A stretch of 39,189 nucleotides of DNA. It comes from an uncultured Lachnospiraceae bacterium (GTDB lineage: Bacteria; Bacillota; Clostridia; Lachnospirales; Lachnospiraceae). Positions 34,222-39,189 of the stretch are shown piece after piece. Where the stretch lies: the NCBI GenBank assembly GCA_945864145.1, contig CAMBAN010000012.1, positions 1 to 39,189 on the forward strand, written 5' to 3'. The position numbers and the translations under genes are program-made. The notes under the pieces were generated by a model. It worked only from the letters and a program-made list of their open reading frames with translations, was not told the DNA's origin and did no database searches. Position 1 is the stretch's first letter. Each line of letters starts with the position of its first letter.

Positions 34222-35235
34222 ATGATTATCGTTATGAAGCCAAACGCTGCTGAGGCAAGTATCAATGCAGTCGTTTCCTTTGTACAGGAAAAGGGATTAC
34301 AAACACATTTGAGTAAAGGCGATGAAGTTACTATCATCGGTGTAATAGGAAATAAATCAAAGCTGGGTGACGAAGCATTATTACGTTTCCCGGAGGTTGC
34401 AAAGCTTGTTCCGGTTACAGAGAGCTATAAGCTTGCAAACAAACAGTTCCATCCGGACCCATCTACGGTTAAGGTAGGAAATACAGAAATCGGTCCAAAC
34501 AACCTGACTATTATGGCAGGTCCTTGTGCGGTAGAAACAAATGACCAGCTTATGGTGATTGCAAAGGCTGTTAAGGAAGCCGGCGCTACCATTCTTCGTG
34601 GTGGTGCTTACAAGCCTCGTACTTCCCCATACTCTTTCCAGGGTCTTGAAGAGGACGGTTTGAAGTATATGCAGGAAGCAGGTCAGGCAACAGGTCTTGC
34701 TACTATCTGTGAGGTAGTCAGCTTAGATGCCATCAATGCCGCTGTCAAATATGTTGATATGATTCAGATTGGCGCAAGAAACATGCAGAACTTCTATTTA
34801 TTGAAAGAAGCAGGCAAATCAGGTCTTCCTGTATTATTAAAGAGAGGTCTTTGTGCTACTATCGATGAATGGCTGAATGCTGCCGAATATATCATCGCTG
34901 AGGGCAATCCAAATGTGGTCCTTTGCGAACGTGGTATCAGAACCTATGAAACAGCAACAAGAAATACTTTGGATTTAAGTGCTGTTCCTGTGCTTCGTGA
35001 GAAAACGCATCTGCCAATTATTGTAGATCCATCTCATTCTACCGGTAACTATTTGTATGTACCGCCTATGGCTAAGGCTGCAGTTGCATGTAATGCCGAT
35101 GGTCTTATGATTGAAGTACACAATGATCCTGCCCATGCTTTATCTGATGGTCCACAGTCACTGACCTTTGATAATTTCAGTAAACTGACAAAGGAATTGA
35201 GACCATTTACACAAATCGTCGGAAGAAAATTTTAA
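34222..35235 (+). CDS. aroF: 3-deoxy-7-phosphoheptulonate (DAHP) synthase, type I-beta
   Basis: It condenses phosphoenolpyruvate and erythrose 4-phosphate, the first step of the shikimate pathway. The 337-residue protein has an N-terminal ferredoxin-like regulatory domain (1-70; MIIVMKPNAAEASINAVVSFVQ) and a TIM barrel from about 90. Barrel motifs are AGPCAVE, LRGGAYKPRTSPYSFQG, QIGARNMQN, LLKRG, CERGIRTYE and VDPSHSTG. This matches the KDO8P-synthase-like class of DAHP synthases. The ATG follows GGAGGT. tyrA starts 16 bases after its stop, so the pair makes a tyrosine-directed operon, and feedback control by an aromatic amino acid through the N-terminal domain is likely. Confidence 0.96.
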   Translation: MIIVMKPNAAEASINAVVSFVQEKGLQTHLSKGDEVTIIGVIGNKSKLGDEALLRFPEVAKLVPVTESYKLANKQFHPDPSTVKVGNTEIGPNNLTIMAGPCAVETNDQLMVIAKAVKEAGATILRGGAYKPRTSPYSFQGLEEDGLKYMQEAGQATGLATICEVVSLDAINAAVKYVDMIQIGARNMQNFYLLKEAGKSGLPVLLKRGLCATIDEWLNAAEYIIAEGNPNVVLCERGIRTYETATRNTLDLSAVPVLREKTHLPIIVDPSHSTGNYLYVPPMAKAAVACNADGLMIEVHNDPAHALSDGPQSLTFDNFSKLTKELRPFTQIVGRKF

Positions 35236-35251
35236 CGGACAGGAATGCATT

Positions 35252-36352
35252 ATGAACTTTAAAAAGATTGGATTTATCGGGCTGGGGCTCATTGGTGGTT
35301 CTATTGCCAAAGCAATCAAGAAAAAATATCCTGAAATATCTATGATTGCCTATGACGCAAATAAGAGCATGCTGACTGCCTCCTTAGATGAGGGCATCAT
35401 TGATGAAGAAGCTTGCAATATTAACGAAACTTTTTCAGACTGTGATATGATATTTTTATGCGCACCAGTTTCTGTAAATAACGAAAATTTGAAATTACTC
35501 AAGCCTTATTTAAAAAGTGACACGCTTGTCACTGATGTAGGCAGTGTAAAAACACCTATTCATGAAACCGCGCAAGCGCTTGGATTAACTTCTCAGTTTA
35601 TCGGTGGACACCCGATGGCAGGCAGTGAAAAATCAGGCTTTACCAATGCGAATGCCATGATTTTAGAAAATGCCTACTATATTTTGACACCCTCTGAGGA
35701 TGTGCCTGATGCATTAGTACAGACCTATAAAGAGCTTGTGCTTGCGATGAATGCTATTCCACTTATTCTTACCTGCAAAAAGCACGACTATGTGACTGCT
35801 GCCATTAGTCACGTCCCACACTTAGTTGCTGCTGCTCTGGTAAATCTGGTGCATGACAACGATACAGCCTCCGAAACAATGAAGCAGGTTGCTGCCGGTG
35901 GCTTTAAGGATATTACCCGTATCGCTTCCTCTTCACCCGAAATGTGGGAGGCCATTTGTATGGCTAATGCTGCTAATATTGTTACCTTACTTGATGACTA
36001 TATTGCAAAGCTACAGACAATTCGTGATGCCTTGCATGTTAAGCAGGAAGGTTTCACCAGACAGCTTTTTACAGAATCTAAAGAATACAGAGACTCCTTT
36101 GCTGACCAACCAAGAGGGCCTATTAAAAAGGTATTTAGCTGTTATGTGGATATTCCGGATGAGTCAGGTTCTCTTGCTATGACTGCTATGTTTCTTGCAA
36201 AGCATGATATTTCCATTAAAAATATTGGAATTATTCACAACAGGGAATTTGAAGAGGGTGTTTTGCAGGTAGAATTTTACGAGCAGAAGGCATTAGATGA
36301 TGCGGTAAAGCTGCTTCGAGCTTTACAGTATACTGTCTATGAAAGAAAATAG
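35252..36352 (+). CDS. tyrA: Prephenate dehydrogenase with C-terminal ACT domain
   Basis: It converts prephenate to 4-hydroxyphenylpyruvate with NAD+ on the way to tyrosine. The 366-residue protein begins with a Rossmann fold, GFIGLGLIGGS (7-17). The family segments DVGSVKTPI, GGHPMAGSEKSGF and ISHVPHLVAAAL follow; the last includes a catalytic His. The C-terminal 75 residues (from about 290, KKVFSCYVDIPDESGSLA) form an ACT domain that probably binds tyrosine for feedback inhibition. AGGA lies before the ATG. It is cotranscribed with aroF and ends before a bidirectional terminator. Confidence 0.96.
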   Translation: MNFKKIGFIGLGLIGGSIAKAIKKKYPEISMIAYDANKSMLTASLDEGIIDEEACNINETFSDCDMIFLCAPVSVNNENLKLLKPYLKSDTLVTDVGSVKTPIHETAQALGLTSQFIGGHPMAGSEKSGFTNANAMILENAYYILTPSEDVPDALVQTYKELVLAMNAIPLILTCKKHDYVTAAISHVPHLVAAALVNLVHDNDTASETMKQVAAGGFKDITRIASSSPEMWEAICMANAANIVTLLDDYIAKLQTIRDALHVKQEGFTRQLFTESKEYRDSFADQPRGPIKKVFSCYVDIPDESGSLAMTAMFLAKHDISIKNIGIIHNREFEEGVLQVEFYEQKALDDAVKLLRALQYTVYERK

Positions 36353-36394
36353 CTATAGGCTTGTGATGTGTCTTGCATTTTATAAGGATATTTT

Positions 36395-36424
36395 AAAACC
36401 CACAACGAATTGGTTGTGGGTTTT
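36395..36424. terminator. Bidirectional terminator between tyrA and the radical SAM gene
   Basis: AAAACCCACAAC (36395-36406), GAATTG, and GTTGTGGGTTTT (36413-36424) form a perfect 12-bp stem with a T-tract on either strand. It overlaps the last bases of the - strand gene's stop codon at 36423-36425. Confidence 0.85.
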
Positions 36425-37292
36425 AGAATAGTGTCAACTGTTCATACCCTTTATTTTCCGGAAATTCTCTCAGGTAATCAAATACCTTATCCGGCTGATA
36501 CAATATGTGATGCATTTTACAGGTTTCACTTACTATCTGCATCAATTCCTCATTATGTGGGCTATTTAGCTCATAGGCATATCCATAGGTTTGATGATAT
36601 TTTGACCGTAACCCCGGAAAGTGCTTATCTAATGCTGCGTAAAAGTATTCTCTATCGCCTTCCCGTAACGTTACTCCTATGCCAAAGGTCATAATGCCTT
36701 TACATTGTGCTTCCACGCAATATTTCAATAATCCTTCTATATTTTCTCTTGTATCATTGATAAAAGGTAAAATCGGGTCAATCCAGACAACAGTAGGAAT
36801 TCCTGCTTCTTTGCAGATTTGCAAAACTTCAAATCTTCTGCTTGTTACGCAGACATTTGGTTCAATGATTTTACAAAGCTTATCATCATAAGTAGTCAGT
36901 GTCATTTCCACAACACATTTTGCTTTTCGATTGATACTTTTCAGCAAATCCAAATCTCTCAAAATACGGTCTGATTTTGTCTGAATGGATAGACCAAATT
37001 CATATTTATCAATAAGCTCCAAACATTTCCTTGTAAGCTTCAGTTCTTCCTCACAGTGCATATACGGGTCACACATAGCTCCTGTGCCAATCATACACTT
37101 TTTCCTTTTTGAACGAAGCTTCTCTTCTAACAATTGCGGTGCATTGATTTTTACCTCAATGTCCTCAAAGGCATGATTCATCTGATAGCAGGTGCTTCTT
37201 CCATCACAATAGATACACCCATGGGTACACCCCCGATAAATATTCATGCCGTTTTTTGCTGATAAAATTCCTTTCGCTTCTACAAAATGCAT
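36423..37292 (-). CDS. Radical SAM protein (SPL-like/Rv2578c family)
   Basis: A 289-residue radical SAM enzyme. The cluster motif is C22-THG-C26-IY-C29 in IYRGCTHGCIYCDGRSTCY, the arrangement seen in spore-photoproduct-lyase-related proteins of unknown function. Downstream SAM-binding features include MIGTGAMCDPYMHCEEELKLTRKCLELI and IQTKSDRILRDLDLL. The substrate is unknown. It is not a genuine SplB, since the C-terminal part lacks the conserved lyase region as far as I can judge. The ATG at 37292 shares bases with the stop codon of the upstream phosphatase gene (TGATG), so the two are translationally coupled. Confidence 0.85.
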   Translation of the reverse strand: MHFVEAKGILSAKNGMNIYRGCTHGCIYCDGRSTCYQMNHAFEDIEVKINAPQLLEEKLRSKRKKCMIGTGAMCDPYMHCEEELKLTRKCLELIDKYEFGLSIQTKSDRILRDLDLLKSINRKAKCVVEMTLTTYDDKLCKIIEPNVCVTSRRFEVLQICKEAGIPTVVWIDPILPFINDTRENIEGLLKYCVEAQCKGIMTFGIGVTLREGDREYFYAALDKHFPGLRSKYHQTYGYAYELNSPHNEELMQIVSETCKMHHILYQPDKVFDYLREFPENKGYEQLTLF

Positions 37293-37753
37293 CACTTATC
37301 CTCGTTTAGTATATCATCCAAAAGTGCCCTGCAGCCTGTCATCACATCCCTATATGTTGCATCAAAATCTCCCGTATACCATGGGTCCGCTACATCTTTA
37401 TCACTTCCTGCAAACTGCAACAGTTTATAAATTTTCCCTTCCTTATCGCTTCCTGCAATGCGTGTCATATTTCTGATGTTCGCACTATCCATACCAATCA
37501 GATAATCATAATACTCATAATCTTCCTTTGTCATTTGCACTGCTCTGTGTGGTACTAACGGAATTCCTACCTCTCGTAGCTTTCCTACTGTGCCGTAATG
37601 CGGCGTATTGCCAATTTCTTCTCTGCTTGTTGCAGCAGAATTTATTTCAAACATATCTGTCAGACCTTTTTCCTTTACTAAATGGGTCATGACACTCTCA
37701 GCCATTGTTGAACGACAGATGTTGCCGTGGCAGATGAATAGAACTTTTACCAT
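37292..37753 (-). CDS. Low-molecular-weight protein-tyrosine phosphatase
   Basis: A 153-residue phosphatase with the C-X5-R loop C8-HGNIC-R14 and the general-acid motif D123-PWY. The family text VLFICHGNICRSTMAESVM and LIGMD are standard. It acts on phosphotyrosine, or on other small phosphates, in the cytosol. AAGGAAAAT precedes the ATG. An extended -10 (TGCTATAAT on the - strand, 37866-37858) lies about 105 bases upstream and may be its promoter. No clear -35 is seen, and the position where it would lie falls at the boundary where GC content changes. It is coupled to the radical SAM gene. Confidence 0.93.
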   Translation of the reverse strand: MVKVLFICHGNICRSTMAESVMTHLVKEKGLTDMFEINSAATSREEIGNTPHYGTVGKLREVGIPLVPHRAVQMTKEDYEYYDYLIGMDSANIRNMTRIAGSDKEGKIYKLLQFAGSDKDVADPWYTGDFDATYRDVMTGCRALLDDILNEDK

Positions 37754-37885
37754 TATATTTTCCTTCCTTGATTTTGCAAGAAATGCCTTATTTTAGCCAG
37801 TTTTTATGTCATTTCCGGGCATTTGTATTTTTCTTCAGAAATTCGGTTTCTGGGCAAATTATAGCATATTGTTGCAAGTCTATTC

Positions 37886-38803
37886 TTACAATTCCATCAG
37901 AAAATGTTCATGCAGCGCACGTTTCACCTGATCGAAATTACCTCGCTCCGGACATTGGATGGAAACAACCAATCCCTTCTCTGGGAGAATCGTTGTAATC
38001 TGTCCGAATGCGCCATCAGCACGATAGGATCCTGGATATGGACTGATCCAGAACTGATAGCCATATCCTACATGCCAGAGATCTGCAGATGGCTCGAAGG
38101 TAAATTTCGGGGTGGACACCTCCTGCACCCAGTCCCTGCTGACAATCTGCTCGCCCTTCCAGTTACCCTCAGCCAGATAGAGCTGTCCCAGTTTCATCAT
38201 CTCGGTACAAGTCAGATACATACCTCCGCCGCCATTCGGATGTCCCTGTGGATCATGCTCCCAGAGCGGCCATCCCATATCAAGGGGCTGGAATACCTTC
38301 TCATACAGATACTCTCCCATCCGCTTGCCAACGGCCCGTTCTACCATATGAGCAGCCAGAATACTGTCGGCAGAGGAATAGCAGAATGCACTGCCTGGCT
38401 CCACAGGAACCGGCTGTGCCATCATATATTTCTCATAATCCGGTGCGCCGACGCCCGGACGTCTGTCCGCATTCATCAGAAGTGCCTTACCAAAGCCACT
38501 GGACATGCAGAGCAGATGTTTCAACTGAATCTTCTCCAGATTTGGATCCGGATTTGAAGGAAGTTTATCTTTAAACACTTCCGCCACATGATCTTCCAGG
38601 CTTAGTTTTCCCTCTTCCATTGCGAGTCCAACTGCTGTTACCGTAAAACTCTTGGTATGTGAATAAATATTTCTCGGTGCATTTGCTGCGTAGTGCATCT
38701 CACAGAGTACCTTGTTCTCATCTCCGACACTGATCGCTTCCAGCGGCAGATTGTGGCTGCTGGCATAACGATGAAATTCCAAAAACTTCTCTTCCAGTAA
38801 CAT
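37886..38803 (-). CDS. Serine hydrolase of the beta-lactamase/transpeptidase-like (class C) fold
   Basis: A 305-residue protein with the SxxK motif S48-HT-K51 (NIYSHTKSFT), a Y142-S-S motif in FCYSSADS, LLCMSSGFG and GYGYQFWISPY. This is the COG1680 family, which includes esterases, D-aminopeptidases and penicillin-binding-like proteins. There is no signal peptide, so a cytosolic esterase-type function is more likely than beta-lactam resistance. The coding sequence is about 50% GC, against about 40% in the rest of the window, with GC-ending codons throughout. It follows a DUF2961/GH172 gene in the same direction. Acting on an acylated sugar or glycoside is conceivable from this context only. 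Confidence 0.88.
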   Translation of the reverse strand: MLLEEKFLEFHRYASSHNLPLEAISVGDENKVLCEMHYAANAPRNIYSHTKSFTVTAVGLAMEEGKLSLEDHVAEVFKDKLPSNPDPNLEKIQLKHLLCMSSGFGKALLMNADRRPGVGAPDYEKYMMAQPVPVEPGSAFCYSSADSILAAHMVERAVGKRMGEYLYEKVFQPLDMGWPLWEHDPQGHPNGGGGMYLTCTEMMKLGQLYLAEGNWKGEQIVSRDWVQEVSTPKFTFEPSADLWHVGYGYQFWISPYPGSYRADGAFGQITTILPEKGLVVSIQCPERGNFDQVKRALHEHFLMEL

Positions 38804-38832
38804 AATACCTCTATCCTTTCCGGCAAATCTCT

Positions 38833-38894
38833 GATGTCAGTCCGATATAACCGATGCGACGTGTCGCAAGGTTAAAACCAATCTATCTGACATC
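38833..38894. repeat. Nested inverted repeats between the GH172-like and serine hydrolase genes
   Basis: GATGTCAG (38833-38840) pairs with CTGACATC (38887-38894) and encloses a perfect TGCGAC-GT-GTCGCA (38855-38868). There is no U-tract. It may be an mRNA processing or stabilising structure between the two genes. Confidence 0.5.
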
Positions 38895-38909
38895 TCCAAT
38901 CTGGTTCTA

Positions 38910-39189
38910 TTATCTCATACACATCTCTGCATCTGTCGGCAGTGGCATCAGCGGTGCGGACGGCAGGGTCTGATACCAATAAGCAACACTGGTGTAATCA
39001 TCGTAACGCGGTCCGGTCCAGCCCATGTTGTCGAGTGTCATACGAAACTTATTCTCAAAACGGATCGGGTCTGCAATATGGAAATGATACAGCAGGAATC
39101 TCTGCTGTCCGTTATAGAATTCCCGGTTGTCTCCATAGATTGCATACATGCCGGTATATAAGCCGCTGAAGGTCTGATAGCTCTTGATG
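38910..39189 (-). CDS. C-terminal part of a DUF2961 (GH172) family protein, partial
   Basis: The frame is open from the right edge and ends at 38910. About 92 residues are visible. They match the C-terminal part of the DUF2961 family, now glycoside hydrolase family 172: SGLYTGMYAIYGDNREFYNG, LLYHFHIADPIRFENKF, TLDNMGWTGPRYDDYTSVAYWYQTLP. Members include fructan-related (difructose-anhydride) and arabinofuranoside-active enzymes. The active-site part lies outside the window, so the substrate is unknown. The gene has the same high GC content as the serine hydrolase that follows 106 bases downstream, and the two probably form one operon. Confidence 0.88.
   Translation of the reverse strand, partial: IKSYQTFSGLYTGMYAIYGDNREFYNGQQRFLLYHFHIADPIRFENKFRMTLDNMGWTGPRYDDYTSVAYWYQTLPSAPLMPLPTDAEMCMR

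Noticed and set aside
37904-38557. 217-codon open frame on the + strand
   Set aside because: It lies fully antisense to the well-supported serine hydrolase and has no recognisable domain; GC-rich DNA gives long antisense frames.
37886-38803. Beta-lactam resistance gene
   Set aside because: The fold is shared, but there is no signal peptide and the family mainly contains esterases and peptidases.

Overview
The window looks like chromosomal DNA of an anaerobic, spore-forming, low-GC Firmicute, most probably a Lachnospiraceae-type gut clostridium (inference). The basis is the two sporulation/germination genes (spoIVA and a spoVAF-type gene), the class III anaerobic ribonucleotide reductase nrdD-nrdG, a fused FeoA-FeoB iron transporter, a DUF5107-TPR protein next to a GH2 glycosidase, and strong AGGAGG-type ribosome binding sites in roughly 40% GC DNA. 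I count 32 genes, including one pseudogene and two genes cut by the window edges. Only four lie on the + strand.

Layout, left to right. 1-2107: molybdenum cofactor genes moaC, a molybdopterin-binding protein and moeA on the - strand; the moeA frame changes at about position 110 into galactokinase-like sequence. 2278-9115: a cytosolic GH2 glycosidase and a DUF5107-TPR protein in a translationally coupled pair, with a divergent AraC-type regulator. 9112-14014: a small alarmone synthetase, a chemoreceptor with an unusual sensory insert, and a stand-alone spoVAF homologue behind a forespore-type promoter. 14015-14647: a gene-free stretch holding nine TCCTATA-type sites arranged as regularly spaced dyads. 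14648-18252: dut, feoB (FeoA-FeoB fusion) and a decayed lacI gene.

18328-20535: a heat-shock operon hsp20-dnaJ-thioesterase under a perfect CIRCE operator that overlaps its promoter. 20616-23041: a LacI regulator and MATE exporter, coupled by an ATGA overlap. 23068-26143: the nrdD-nrdG operon with a terminator and an NrdR box pair. 26191-26505: structured repeats, tandem terminators and a 48-residue membrane protein. 26543-29996: purine nucleoside phosphorylase, cytidine deaminase, a membrane-anchored MutS-like ATPase and RNase HI, tightly spaced. 30041-33834: spoIVA and an EF-G paralogue, each with a terminator. 34114-36424: aroF-tyrA on the + strand with a promoter, a 14-bp palindrome in the leader and a bidirectional terminator. 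36423-37753: a radical SAM protein and a low-molecular-weight phosphatase. 37886-39189: a serine hydrolase and the end of a DUF2961/GH172 gene.

The last 1.3 kb and the first 110 bases are clearly richer in GC (about 50%) than the rest. Together with the in-frame MoeA-GalK join, this makes a chimeric assembly or recent recombination at the ends a serious possibility. I found no CRISPR array, tRNA, rRNA, insertion sequence or phage gene. The features most worth following up are the phased TCCTATA array, the MoeA-GalK join, the structured dispersed repeats, the chemoreceptor insert, the DUF5107-GH2 locus, and the CIRCE operon that includes a thioesterase.
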